64,000 nucleotides of DNA from Tunicatimonas pelagia. Its GTDB lineage: Bacteria; Bacteroidota; Bacteroidia; Cytophagales; Cyclobacteriaceae. Under the pieces are notes generated by a model. It did not search any database. It was not told the DNA's origin and was given only the letters and a program-made list of their open reading frames with translations. Shown here piece by piece: positions 25,938 through 34,085 of the stretch. The translations under genes were made by a program, and so were the position numbers. Position 1 is the first letter of the stretch. Every line of letters starts with the position of its first letter. The stretch covers positions 930,001-994,000 of the forward strand of contig NZ_CP120683.1 of the NCBI RefSeq assembly GCF_030506325.1, read 5' to 3'.

Positions 25938-25967
25938 AAAAAACCGCACCTTCAGAAGAAGGTGCGG
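25936..25967 (-). terminator. Intrinsic terminator for the minus-strand lipoprotein
   Basis: CCGCACCTTC (25944-25953) pairs perfectly with GAAGGTGCGG (25958-25967) around AGAA. On the minus strand a run of eight T follows (plus-strand A 25936-25943). It ends transcription of the gene at 25992-26480 and may slow plus-strand reading too. Confidence 0.85.
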
Positions 25968-25991
25968 CTGTAGAGACAAGGTGATATTTTG

Positions 25992-26480
25992 CTACTTTTT
26001 TAGACTGATAGTGCTTTCAACAGTCACTTCCGTTGCTCCCGGAATACTAACATCACCGCTTTCCATTTTTTCTGAGATGTACCACACAGCACTTTCGCTA
26101 TTCAATGATCGAATTTGATACTGCTTATCTTCATTATCCTGACTGGTTAAAACCAGTGTCTTACCACCTTCTAATTTCCAAGTACCACTTTCATTAGTAG
26201 TCAGAAAGCCAAGCTCAGCACCTTCCTGCTCGTAAGTTTTATCATTGTTTAGCTGAATAGTAGTTCCTTCGGGTATACTAAGTATTGCTCCAAATAGAGC
26301 CATTTGTTCTGCTGGCAAATCCATACCAGGAATATTAATCTCAGTAGAACTCACTGTCCACTCACCCATCAGATCAGCCTCAGCAAAAATTGCTTCTTCG
26401 TCATCGTTACCGCAAGAAAATAGGGTAATAGCTAAGCACAGTGTCAGTGCTGACGAAAATAGTTTTTGTAAATTTTTCAC
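25992..26480 (-). CDS. Lipocalin-like domain lipoprotein
   Basis: 162 residues. Leader MKNLQKLFSSALTLCLAITLFSC, lipobox LFSC, then an acidic linker GNDDEE. The domain begins ADLMGEWTVSSTEI and has the up-and-down strand pattern of Bacteroidota lipocalin-like lipoproteins (GTTIQLNNDKTYEQEG, ESGTWKLEGGKTLVLTSQ). Ligand unknown. Followed by a strong terminator; its upstream 160 bp is AT-rich and divergent from the PAP2 gene. Confidence 0.75.
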   Translation of the reverse strand: MKNLQKLFSSALTLCLAITLFSCGNDDEEAIFAEADLMGEWTVSSTEINIPGMDLPAEQMALFGAILSIPEGTTIQLNNDKTYEQEGAELGFLTTNESGTWKLEGGKTLVLTSQDNEDKQYQIRSLNSESAVWYISEKMESGDVSIPGATEVTVESTISLKK

Positions 26481-26640
26481 GTCAATAAAATTTTAGACTT
26501 GTTAATATGATTATTATTCAAATATACTTTATAACTATTTTATTATTTATATCATTTTAGGTTAAATACTACATCATATTTAAAACTTTACTATTCGTCG
26601 TAGATTAAGCTATAGTCCACTTTTAATTTTTTAATCTAAC

Positions 26641-27468
26641 ATGAAGATCAATAAGCATCCGCTTTGGTGGTTTCCCTGGGGAACTGCCCTATTTTTTATA
26701 TTATCCGGACAGTATTTCGCTTATAGTCAGGGTTACGAGTTAAAGACTGCTCGGGAAACTACTTTACTCTCAGTAGGTGCTACTGGAACAGTTGTGGGTG
26801 CCATACTCCGCAATAATCGGGAGACACTCAAACTAGCGGAGGTAGAAGAACTCGATATTAACGATGTGCTAGCGTTGGACCAACTATCCGATGGTACCTA
26901 CCGGGAGGGTGCTAGAATCACTAGTGATGTGTTGGTGGGAGTCTCTCTGGCAATACCGCTCACTCTGTTAGCATTCGATAACGCTCGGGCTGATGCTGGT
27001 ACATTGGGAGTAATTTTATTAGAAACCCTCGCTATCAACGAAACCCTAACTGGGATTACCAAGGCTCTAGCAGCACGTCCCCGACCGTACACGTATAACA
27101 GCAACAATCCTGATGAAATACGCACAATGCGAGGGAATAATTTCTCTTATTTTTCCGGCCATACTTCCTACGCAGCGGCCATGTCATTCTTTACCGCAAA
27201 AGTGATCTCAGACTACGTAGACGATCCTGGCATTCGGGCAGTGGCTTGGACGACTGCTGCTATTCTTCCGGCTGCTACAGGTTACTTTCGCTACCGAGCC
27301 GGGAAGCATTTCCCTACGGATGTTATAACGGGCTACGTAGTAGGAGCTTCCCTCGGCTATCTGATTCCTCACTTACATCAGGTAGGTCAGGATAGGGTGC
27401 AACTAAGTGCTACCGTAAGCAGTCCTCCGGTAATGCAGCCTATGATCCAGGTCACATTTGTTCTTTAA
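26641..27468 (+). CDS. PAP2-family phosphatase
   Basis: 275 residues with an N-terminal signal or membrane segment (WFPWGTALFFILSGQYFAYS). The three-part phosphatase signature is present: K141...RPRP (KALAARPRPY), FSGHTSYAAA (171-180, with the catalytic His), and R-x5-HFPTD (RYRAGKHFPTDVITG, H223 nucleophile, D227). The family removes phosphate from lipid phosphates such as undecaprenyl pyrophosphate or phosphatidic acid at the membrane. Signature 1 is slightly relaxed relative to the K-x6-RP consensus. Substrate not assigned. Confidence 0.85.
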   Translation: MKINKHPLWWFPWGTALFFILSGQYFAYSQGYELKTARETTLLSVGATGTVVGAILRNNRETLKLAEVEELDINDVLALDQLSDGTYREGARITSDVLVGVSLAIPLTLLAFDNARADAGTLGVILLETLAINETLTGITKALAARPRPYTYNSNNPDEIRTMRGNNFSYFSGHTSYAAAMSFFTAKVISDYVDDPGIRAVAWTTAAILPAATGYFRYRAGKHFPTDVITGYVVGASLGYLIPHLHQVGQDRVQLSATVSSPPVMQPMIQVTFVL

Positions 27469-27497
27469 AAGTACGACTGCTTCGCCAGACAATATTC

Positions 27498-28073
27498 TTA
27501 CCTCAGCCAGGCTAGATCAAAGGTAAAGCCAGGAAGTACAGTTTGTCCCAAAAGAACTTGGTCAAACCCAATGAACTCTTCAACCTTATTGTCATAGTAC
27601 GCCCAAACCTTTTCTTCTTTGGGATAAATCAGCCATCCCATTTGGCAGCCATTATCCATCCACTCCACCATCTTTTCCTGAGAAGTTTTCAGCGTATCCG
27701 AAGGGGAAACTAACTCCACCACAAAATCAGGACATAGCGGGGGAAATTTCTCTTGTTCTTCGTAGGATAGCGCTTCCCAGCGAGACGTAGCTACCCACGC
27801 GGCATCTGGGGAGCGCATGGCTCCATTGGGAAGAAGAAAGCCCGTAGAGGAATTGAATACCTCACCAAGACCAGCTTCTTCGTTCCAGTAGTCTAATTTA
27901 GCACTTAATTTACCGTTTCTTTTCCCAGTAAGTCCTCCGGTAGGTGACATAATAATAATTTCTCCGTGCGCGTTTCGTTCAAATCGTAAGTCACGGTTCT
28001 CCTGACAGAAATCGTAGAACTCGTCGTCGGTGAACTGTAGACTCTTGGGCAGCTTGATGGCGTACTTTTCCAT
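27498..28073 (-). CDS. Uma2 family endonuclease (DUF820)
   Basis: 191 residues, restriction-endonuclease-like fold. Family motifs: EIIIMSPTGGLTGKRNGKLSAKLDYW (about 38-63), SPDAAWVATSRW (about 87-98, with the active-site Asp), PDFVVELVSPSDTL (about 114-127, with the Glu) and MGWLIYP. The family is abundant in cyanobacteria and Cytophagales; its role is unclear, with links to mobile elements. Standing alone next to an M42 peptidase on the same strand. Confidence 0.88.
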   Translation of the reverse strand: MEKYAIKLPKSLQFTDDEFYDFCQENRDLRFERNAHGEIIIMSPTGGLTGKRNGKLSAKLDYWNEEAGLGEVFNSSTGFLLPNGAMRSPDAAWVATSRWEALSYEEQEKFPPLCPDFVVELVSPSDTLKTSQEKMVEWMDNGCQMGWLIYPKEEKVWAYYDNKVEEFIGFDQVLLGQTVLPGFTFDLAWLR

Positions 28074-28139
28074 ATACGGAAGATAAGAAATTTTGCTGAT
28101 ACCTGACTACTCCGAAAATTACCAGTAGGCTACTTTTTT

Positions 28140-29189
28140 TTACCGGTGCGCCCAATCGTATTGATCGAGGGTTTCCAGACAAACTTTCAGCAGTTGGATA
28201 CAGCCATCAATGTCATCTTTATTTGCCATTTCAATCACTTGGTGTAGGTGGCGGGTAGGAATGGAAATTGCCCCGGCAATGGAACCTTGCTTACCCATCC
28301 GTTGCACTCCAGCGGTATCAGTACCTCCAGCAGTGAGTATTTCGGGTTGCCATTTAATATTGTTCTTCTCGGCAGTTTGCTTCATAAACTCTACCATGCG
28401 ATAGTCGCAGATGGTAGAACCGTCCATTACCTTGATAGCCGCCCCTTCGCCGAGCGAGGTGATTTTCTGATGAGCTTGTGCACCCGGCAGATCAAAAGCG
28501 ATGGTAACATCTAGTCCGAAGCCAAAATCAGGGTTAATAGCGTGAGCAGCTACGTTGGCACCGCGTAAACCTACTTCCTCTTGCACGGTGAATACGCCGT
28601 ACACATCGTAGGGTACGTCGCCTAGTTGTCGTAATGTTTCAATCAAAATGAACACTGATACTCGGTTATCAAGCGACTTGCAATTCACACAGTCGCCCAT
28701 CTCAATTAATTCCCGCTCGCGGGTAATGGGGTTGCCAACACTCACTAGTTCTTTTACTTCGTCGGCTTTCATACCCAAATCGATAAAGTAGTCGGTGGTC
28801 TTCGGGTTTTTGTTGCGTTCTTCGGGTGTCATCACGTGGATGGGTTTGCTGCCCATTACACCCACCAAGTCTTTCTTTCCGTGGACAATTACTCGCTGAG
28901 CGGTCAAAGTTTTAGGGTCAAAACCACCCAAGGTATGAAAGCGAATGAAACCATTATCATCTACGTGAGTAACCATAAAGCCAATTTCATCCATATGAGC
29001 GGCTACCATTACTTTCTTACCATCCGGATTATTTTTACTTTTCTTTATCGTAACCACGCTGCCCATATTATCCACTTCCCAATGGTCTACTAGCGGTTCT
29101 ACTTCTTTAATGACTAGTTGGCGTACTCGCTCTTCAAAGCCAGGGGCACCGGCTTCTTCACAAATGTTCTTCAGTAAGTCTACGTTCAT
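28140..29189 (-). CDS. M42 family metallopeptidase (glutamyl aminopeptidase/endoglucanase-like)
   Basis: 349 residues, cytoplasmic tetrahedral-aminopeptidase family using two metals. Motifs: VMVAAHMDEIGFMVTHVDDNGF (about 60-81, first metal His), LDNRVSVFILIETL (bridging Asp), FTVQEEVGLRGA (catalytic Glu pair), GFGLDVTIAFDLPG, and ILTAGGTDTAGVQ. Cleaves short peptides at the N-terminus. It lies 66 bp upstream of the Uma2 gene on the same strand and is divergent from the aminotransferase. Confidence 0.9.
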   Translation of the reverse strand: MNVDLLKNICEEAGAPGFEERVRQLVIKEVEPLVDHWEVDNMGSVVTIKKSKNNPDGKKVMVAAHMDEIGFMVTHVDDNGFIRFHTLGGFDPKTLTAQRVIVHGKKDLVGVMGSKPIHVMTPEERNKNPKTTDYFIDLGMKADEVKELVSVGNPITRERELIEMGDCVNCKSLDNRVSVFILIETLRQLGDVPYDVYGVFTVQEEVGLRGANVAAHAINPDFGFGLDVTIAFDLPGAQAHQKITSLGEGAAIKVMDGSTICDYRMVEFMKQTAEKNNIKWQPEILTAGGTDTAGVQRMGKQGSIAGAISIPTRHLHQVIEMANKDDIDGCIQLLKVCLETLDQYDWAHR

Positions 29190-29295
29190 AATTGTTTTAC
29201 CGTGTGATTTTAACTTGGAATCGCAATCTGCACTTATTTGATACTATTGCGAGGTCAAAATTACGTAATTTCGCCCGACAATAAAATGAGTAAGC

Positions 29296-30606
29296 ATGAG
29301 ACAACGGTTACTAAGAGAAGGTGCCAGCGAACTGAGTTACGAAATCCGGGGAATTGTACGAAAAGCCCACCAAATACGGGCGTTAGGTCATACGATTTTT
29401 TGGGAAAATATTGGCGATCCCGTGCAAAAGCACTATCAGATGCCTGACTGGATTAAAGAAATTGTGGTATCGCTGGTACAGGAAAACAGCACGTTTGGCT
29501 ACTGCGATTCTAAAGGAGTATTAGAAACCCGACAGTTTCTGGCTGAGCTCAACAATCAACGAAAGGGAGCGCAAATTACTGCCGAAGATGTGCTATTTTT
29601 TAATGGTTTGGGTGATGCTATTTCTAAGTTGTATCAGTATTTGGTACCTACCTCCCGAGTAATCGGACCATCCCCATCGTATTCTACGCATTCTTCGGCG
29701 GAAGCTTCTCACGCTAACCACCACCCAATTACTTACAATCTCGATCCAAATAACAATTGGTACCCCGATCTGGATGACCTGGAGCTAAAAATCAAGTACA
29801 ATCCTAACATCGTTGGCATTTTACTAATCAACCCGGATAACCCTACCGGGGTGGTGTACCCGAGAGAGATTCTGGAAGAAATTGTGGAAATAGCCTGCAC
29901 GTACGATCTATTTTTGGTAGCTGATGAAATCTACTTGAACATTACCTACAATGGAGCAAAGGCGCATGCTTTAGCCGAAGTAATTGGTGATGTGCCAGGC
30001 ATATCCATGAAAGGTATCTCGAAGGAACTACCCTGGCCGGGTGCTCGGTGTGGGTGGATGGAATTCTATAACCGCCATCACTCCAGTGATTTTGATCAGT
30101 ATTGCTCTACGTTGGAAAATGCTAAAATGATTGAGGTTTGCTCTACCAAGCTCCCTCAACTGGCGATTCCTAGAGTGATGAGCGATGCTCGCTATGCTAA
30201 CTACCGTGAGGGTTTCAATACAGCGATTGGACAACGGAGCCGAATCATTAGCGAGCTACTATCAGATATTCCGACCATTACTTTTAACCCCACCTACGGT
30301 GCTTTTTATAATACCATTATCTTCCGCGACGGTGTACTAAAACCTGGTCAGCAACTCGCTATTGAAGATAGTCGGGCAAAAGATTTACTGGAAGGATGGT
30401 TAGCCCAAGAACCCGACATGGCATTGGATAAACGCTTCGTGTATTATCTGTTGGCTGCTAAAGGAGTGTGCGTAGTACCTATTTCTTCTTTCTGCTCTGA
30501 CCTGCAAGGTTTCCGCGTAACACTGCTGGAAAATGACGAAGAAATCTTACGAGAAACCTTTACCCGCATCCGAGAAGCAGTAATTGAGTTTACTGTTTCT
30601 ATTTAA
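29296..30606 (+). CDS. Class I/II pyridoxal-phosphate aminotransferase
   Basis: 436 residues. PLP fold motifs: NSTFGYCDSKGVLETRQFLAE, FNGLGDAISKLYQYL (cofactor phosphate loop), the substrate motif LLINPDNPTGVVY (about 176-188), LVADEIYLNITYN (Asp-x-x-Tyr) and the Schiff-base Lys in SMKGISKELPWPGARCGW (about 237-254). The branch is that of long alanine/aspartate-like aminotransferases; donor and acceptor not assigned. Overlaps the 3' end of a convergent small gene by 8 bp. Confidence 0.88.
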   Translation: MRQRLLREGASELSYEIRGIVRKAHQIRALGHTIFWENIGDPVQKHYQMPDWIKEIVVSLVQENSTFGYCDSKGVLETRQFLAELNNQRKGAQITAEDVLFFNGLGDAISKLYQYLVPTSRVIGPSPSYSTHSSAEASHANHHPITYNLDPNNNWYPDLDDLELKIKYNPNIVGILLINPDNPTGVVYPREILEEIVEIACTYDLFLVADEIYLNITYNGAKAHALAEVIGDVPGISMKGISKELPWPGARCGWMEFYNRHHSSDFDQYCSTLENAKMIEVCSTKLPQLAIPRVMSDARYANYREGFNTAIGQRSRIISELLSDIPTITFNPTYGAFYNTIIFRDGVLKPGQQLAIEDSRAKDLLEGWLAQEPDMALDKRFVYYLLAAKGVCVVPISSFCSDLQGFRVTLLENDEEILRETFTRIREAVIEFTVSI

Positions 30607-30931
30607 AGTTATGTTGTCTAAGGCGACTGATAATGTGATCTATTTCTCTAACAACTTGGTTTTTTGCTTCGCTCAATCGCTTTTGTCTACCTCTACCCTC
30701 CTTAGATTTATCAAACATTTTGATCTCACCTCTCTGATATGCTTCTAATTTTAAAATATTATGATTGAGAGAAAAATTGCGATCAGATAGTTCTGTAGAT
30801 GTCAAAAGCTCTTTTACTTCATCAATAATACTATTGAATTCAAACCCTTTAACTTTAGTATCGAGGTATCTTATCCTACTATTTAGACTTTCTAGTTTAG
30901 AAATCACCTCTGAAATATTCATATCAGACAC
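30599..30931 (-). CDS. Hypothetical small helical protein
   Basis: 110 residues, no signal peptide, highly charged. Helical throughout with coiled-coil-like stretches (ISEVISKLESLNSRIRYLDTKVKG, AKNQVVREIDHIISRL). No domain recognised. Codons look ordinary but base composition is more AT-rich than neighbouring genes. It follows the lipoprotein gene at 30941 by 9 bp on the same strand, so may be co-transcribed. Confidence 0.55.
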   Translation of the reverse strand: MSDMNISEVISKLESLNSRIRYLDTKVKGFEFNSIIDEVKELLTSTELSDRNFSLNHNILKLEAYQRGEIKMFDKSKEGRGRQKRLSEAKNQVVREIDHIISRLRQHNFK

Positions 30932-30940
30932 AAGTAGAGT

Positions 30941-31846
30941 TTATAAGTTTCCCTTAATTATCCAGTAATCATCCATATACCGCTCTTTGAGTTCGTAGTT
31001 GCGGTTATCCCAAGTTTGCTGCTTGAGTAGGATGTTAGGATATTTACCAGCGAACCAGTACTCGTTGGTTTTGTCGCTATCTAATTGTACCGTTACCTTC
31101 CACACGTCATTCACTTGGCTCAGATCGTATTCGGTAGACAATTGTAGACTCTCGTCTTTCGTCGCGGAAAATGTAGCGTTGTAGATCATCGGCTCTTTGG
31201 CTTTGCTGCTAATCTGCGATTCAGCCACGTCTTGCTGGAATGAAAGCCCGTCGGCAAAATTTAGGGCGCGTAGTGAGTGAGAAAGCTGATCCTCAAACAT
31301 AAACCCACCTTTAACTGTCGTCTCGCCTACTCCTTGCCCGTCCCAGTAGCTATTGTAGCCGAATTTATACTGCTTGCCGTCAGCAATAAAATACTTAGCC
31401 GTGTTACCGCACCATTCCTGGGAAGAGTTCGTCAGCTTATAAGCGGTAGCGGGCTGATCTCGCTTATAGAAAATACTGGTCATAAAGTGGTAGGGATAAT
31501 TATCCGTTGGGATACGGGCGAACTTATTGACCTTCATTACCTCAAACAGATCGTTACGGGAGTAGTCATCGGTTTTTACATTGTACTTTTCGTTAAAAGT
31601 TTCCTTAACCAAAATGAACGTGTACTCAAAATTACGGGGCTTGCCGTAGATGGTGCGGGTAGCCTGGTACTTGGCTACTTCGGCTTTACCTTGATCCCAA
31701 GTAGACTCCTTCGCCCATTCATTATTAAAGTGTTCGGCGGATGGAATTCGATCTTGAGCGTTCCCTCCAGTACAGGCATAGAGAAACCCTATCAGTACAA
31801 TAGATACGAAGGGCATGAAGATGTTAGTATCAGTAATCTTTTTCAT
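30941..31846 (-). CDS. Lipoprotein of a conserved Bacteroidota family, function unknown
   Basis: 301 residues from ATG 31846; an upstream in-frame Met at 31864 would place extra polar residues before the leader. Leader MKKITDTNIFMPFVSIVLIGFLYAC, lipobox LYAC. Characteristic blocks: GKAEVAKYQATRTIYGKPRNFEYTFILV, ARIPTDNYPYHFMTSIFY, SQEWCGNTAKYF, KTNEYWFAGKYPNILLKQ. Homologues are sometimes labelled 'septum formation inhibitor Maf', but no Maf pyrophosphatase motif is visible here. Probably periplasmic-side or surface lipoprotein. Confidence 0.7.
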   Translation of the reverse strand: MKKITDTNIFMPFVSIVLIGFLYACTGGNAQDRIPSAEHFNNEWAKESTWDQGKAEVAKYQATRTIYGKPRNFEYTFILVKETFNEKYNVKTDDYSRNDLFEVMKVNKFARIPTDNYPYHFMTSIFYKRDQPATAYKLTNSSQEWCGNTAKYFIADGKQYKFGYNSYWDGQGVGETTVKGGFMFEDQLSHSLRALNFADGLSFQQDVAESQISSKAKEPMIYNATFSATKDESLQLSTEYDLSQVNDVWKVTVQLDSDKTNEYWFAGKYPNILLKQQTWDNRNYELKERYMDDYWIIKGNL

Positions 31847-31896
31847 ATTGCTGCTATGGTTCAATGGCTCAATTTTCCGATTGCTGATTTGCCGTC

Positions 31897-31924
31897 GGTT
31901 ACTGGTAATTAGTTGCTAGTTCTT
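31897..31924 (+). repeat. Short heptamer array (RGTTNYT), weaker
   Basis: Four phased units GGTTACT, GGTAATT, AGTTGCT, AGTTCTT in the gap upstream of the lipoprotein gene. Upstream bases (31859-31896) may continue the period less clearly. Confidence 0.45.
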
Positions 31925-31971
31925 ACCTCTATGCTTTATTCGTAATTTCTATGAAGAAGTTTTTTCATCAT

Positions 31972-32586
31972 CTATCGCAAATATTTGCTTCTCAAAGGTG
32001 ACTGTTTTAAGTCATCAATTGTATCAATATCATTCAGTGTAGGCAATTCCTTAAGCGAAAGCTTTTGCTCTTGAACATCCTGCCGGGTATCATCAGCCAC
32101 CGATTCGGTACTCCACGCTTTATCAAAAAACAACGATGAATACAACTGGTTCATTCCCAGCAAATAATACCCGCCATCCTGCGATGGCCCTAGCACTACG
32201 TCGTGTTCATGTAAAGTAGCAAAAGCCTCAGTCAAATGTTTAGTAGTCAGATCGAGACAATCGGTGCCGATGATACAAATACGAGAATAGCCTTGATTAA
32301 AACCCTGAGCGGTAGCGAGACGCATCCGCTCCCCTAAATCACCCTCTGCCTGTAGTGCTTTCTGAAAATGATCGTTCTCCCACTGATCGTCGGTGACAAT
32401 GTGCGGAGTGTAGTACACAATTTTATCTTGCGACAACGGCAACGTAACTCTTTGGGTGTGCGCTAGTAATTCTCGATAGACTTCCAGTGCCGGCTCATCG
32501 CCAACATCAGCCGCCAGCCGAGTCTTTGCTTTGCCCAACTCAGGTACTTTCGCAAATATGATGAGAAGTTCTTTTTCCTTGGTCAT
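31972..32586 (-). CDS. DUF2064/TIGR04282 glycosyltransferase
   Basis: 204 residues, GT-A fold. Motifs: LLIIFAKVPELGKAKTRLAADVG (about 7-29), GDLGERMRLATAQGF, ICIIGTDCLDLTTKHL (DxD-like site, about 104-119), DVVLGPSQDGGYYLLGMNQ (about 130-148) and the C-terminal LPTLNDIDTIDDL. The family is annotated as arsenosugar-biosynthesis glycosyltransferase; the radical SAM and TIGR04283 partners are not in this window. The two rhodanese genes upstream on the same strand are probably functionally linked, with a hairpin array between. Confidence 0.85.
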   Translation of the reverse strand: MTKEKELLIIFAKVPELGKAKTRLAADVGDEPALEVYRELLAHTQRVTLPLSQDKIVYYTPHIVTDDQWENDHFQKALQAEGDLGERMRLATAQGFNQGYSRICIIGTDCLDLTTKHLTEAFATLHEHDVVLGPSQDGGYYLLGMNQLYSSLFFDKAWSTESVADDTRQDVQEQKLSLKELPTLNDIDTIDDLKQSPLRSKYLR

Positions 32587-32596
32587 TTGTCTCTTG

Positions 32597-32673
32597 TGAA
32601 TGAATAATGAGTGATGATTAGTGATGAATAAATGAAAGTATTAATCATCATTCATTAGTCATTATTCATCATG
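32597..32673. repeat. Heptamer array with inverted arms filling an operon gap
   Basis: A left arm of TGAATGA, ATAATGA, GTGATGA, TTAGTGA, TGAATAA (32597-32631) faces a right arm of CATCATT, CATTAGT, CATTATT, CATCATG (32646-32673). The arms are complementary with a 14-base centre. The array starts 10 bp from the glycosyltransferase start codon and ends immediately before the stop codon of the rhodanese gene at 32674. Confidence 0.8.
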
Positions 32674-33183
32674 TTAATACACTTTCACTCCGTTCTTCAG
32701 CCATTTAGACCAACTACGGTTGTAGGTATGTACACTATCGGTGGGTTGATTTTTTGAATTGATAACTTTTTTGCCCTCATTTTTCCACTGGAAAATGCCA
32801 CCATACAGATTATAGACATGCTGAAAGCCCGCTTTCTTCATAGCCTCACCTACCCGTTCGCTGCGGTAGCCTACTGAGCAGTAAACGATGACGGTATCTT
32901 CTTTAGAAAGATTGTCTAGTTGATCAATATCGTACAAATCATAGTCAACAAGCTGCGCCTCGGGCAGATGACTTACGTTGTATTCTTCGGGGGCGCGAGT
33001 ATCCAGCAGTACCACATTCGTAGGTTGTTGCTGGAGGCTGTCTAACGTGGTTGGCTGCATTAGTGGAACAGTGTTTTCGTACAGCGAAGCCAGCTTCTCA
33101 TCGTATTTTTTTTGTCCACAAGCTGAGAGCGAAATACCTCCCAGAAGAGTTAGCCCAATCGCTATCCGTAAAAACGCTTTCAT
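32674..33183 (-). CDS. Rhodanese-domain lipoprotein
   Basis: 169 residues, leader KAFLRIAIGLTLLGGISLSAC (lipobox LSAC). One rhodanese domain (about 45-140): VVLLDTRAPEEYNVSHLPEAQLVDYD and the active-site loop VIVYCSVGYRSERVGEAM with the persulfide Cys, then VYNLYGGIFQWKNEGK. Sulfurtransferase or related thiol chemistry in the periplasm. Its start overlaps the stop of the upstream rhodanese gene by 4 bp (ATGA), so the pair is translationally coupled. Confidence 0.88.
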   Translation of the reverse strand: MKAFLRIAIGLTLLGGISLSACGQKKYDEKLASLYENTVPLMQPTTLDSLQQQPTNVVLLDTRAPEEYNVSHLPEAQLVDYDLYDIDQLDNLSKEDTVIVYCSVGYRSERVGEAMKKAGFQHVYNLYGGIFQWKNEGKKVINSKNQPTDSVHTYNRSWSKWLKNGVKVY

Positions 33184-33578
33184 TCTTTTTCTACGTTAAA
33201 CCCAGCAGTTTGCCAGCTACGGATGCCCCCGTTTAAGTTCTTCACATCTTGATAGCCCGCTTTCAGTAGCTGCTGAGCCACTCGTCCACTGCGACCACCC
33301 GATAAGCAGTATACGACGACCAGGGAATCTAGTGGAATATCCTGCACATCACTTAACTGAAACGTAGCGTAGTTGACAAACCGGGCATTTTCTAAATGAC
33401 CACTTTGGTATTCTTCTGGCGAACGGGTATCCAAAACCACCACACTATTATCTTCCTGCACAAGTTTCTGCAAAGCATCAGCCTCAATCAGAGGCACTTC
33501 CGATTGAGCACAGCTTTCTACGGAAGGCAGAACAATGATCCATAAAAGATAGACGACTATTCTAGCGGGTGTTTTCAT
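33180..33578 (-). CDS. Exported rhodanese-domain protein
   Basis: 132 residues from ATG 33578, which places the leader MKTPARIVVYLLWIIVLPSVESC at the N-terminus (lipobox-like VESC). Rhodanese domain: VVVLDTRSPEEYQSGHLENARFVNY, active-site loop VVVYCLSGGRSGRVAQQLL, then DVKNLNGGIRSWQTAGF. A tandem duplicate of the downstream gene, diverged in the loop (SGGRS against VGYRS), suggesting different acceptors. Confidence 0.85.
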   Translation of the reverse strand: MKTPARIVVYLLWIIVLPSVESCAQSEVPLIEADALQKLVQEDNSVVVLDTRSPEEYQSGHLENARFVNYATFQLSDVQDIPLDSLVVVYCLSGGRSGRVAQQLLKAGYQDVKNLNGGIRSWQTAGFNVEKE

Positions 33579-33610
33579 ATCTCCTGATCTCTCACTCTTC
33601 AAAATAGTAC

Positions 33611-34039
33611 CTACGGGTATTTTTTGTCCTCAGTTATGGGAAGTAATCTTGAGTCTTCCAGTGCGGCTGATCTATGTCCGGCAGTTTTCAGATAATCTTT
33701 ATTCTGGGAAAATTCTATAAACTTCGCGACGGACTGATGTTCAACTAACAATACCGCATCCCACTTCTCGGATTCAGGGTCAATCAGAAAGTTGTTACTC
33801 TTTCCGTAGAAGATAATTTTACTGCCAGCCTTTTCTAACTCGGGTAAAGTACAATCCATATAAAGCTGGTACGCCTCTTCGCCGGAAATATTCTGGTTAG
33901 GTTTCAGTGATTCCAAATTTGTGTAGTCCGCCTGGAGCTTGAACCGCAGCAGATTCATCATTACCACTTTCCCCTTGTCATGGAAGGTCTGATAAAATCT
34001 CTTCCCTGCTTCTGAAGTAGCATCTAGATATTTTCTCAT
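33611..34039 (-). CDS. DUF1330-like small protein
   Basis: 142 residues from ATG 34039 (an upstream TTG at 34057 adds only polar residues). Dimeric ferredoxin-like fold: KGKVVMMNLLRFK (about 22-34), ISGEEAYQLYMDCTLPELEKAGSKIIFYGKSN, EKWDAVLLVEHQSVAKFIEFSQNKDYL, then HRSAALEDSRLLPI. Matches DUF1330-type proteins, whose function is unknown. Cytoplasmic. 32 bp upstream of the rhodanese pair and on the same strand. Confidence 0.75.
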   Translation of the reverse strand: MRKYLDATSEAGKRFYQTFHDKGKVVMMNLLRFKLQADYTNLESLKPNQNISGEEAYQLYMDCTLPELEKAGSKIIFYGKSNNFLIDPESEKWDAVLLVEHQSVAKFIEFSQNKDYLKTAGHRSAALEDSRLLPITEDKKYP

Positions 34040-34085
34040 ATTATCCCTCTGTACCAACTATTAATTTTCCCCTTTCACTTATCAA

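Noticed and set aside
30941-31846. Assignment as septum formation inhibitor Maf
   Set aside because: Homologues sometimes carry this label, but no Maf nucleotide pyrophosphatase motif is present and the protein is a lipoprotein.
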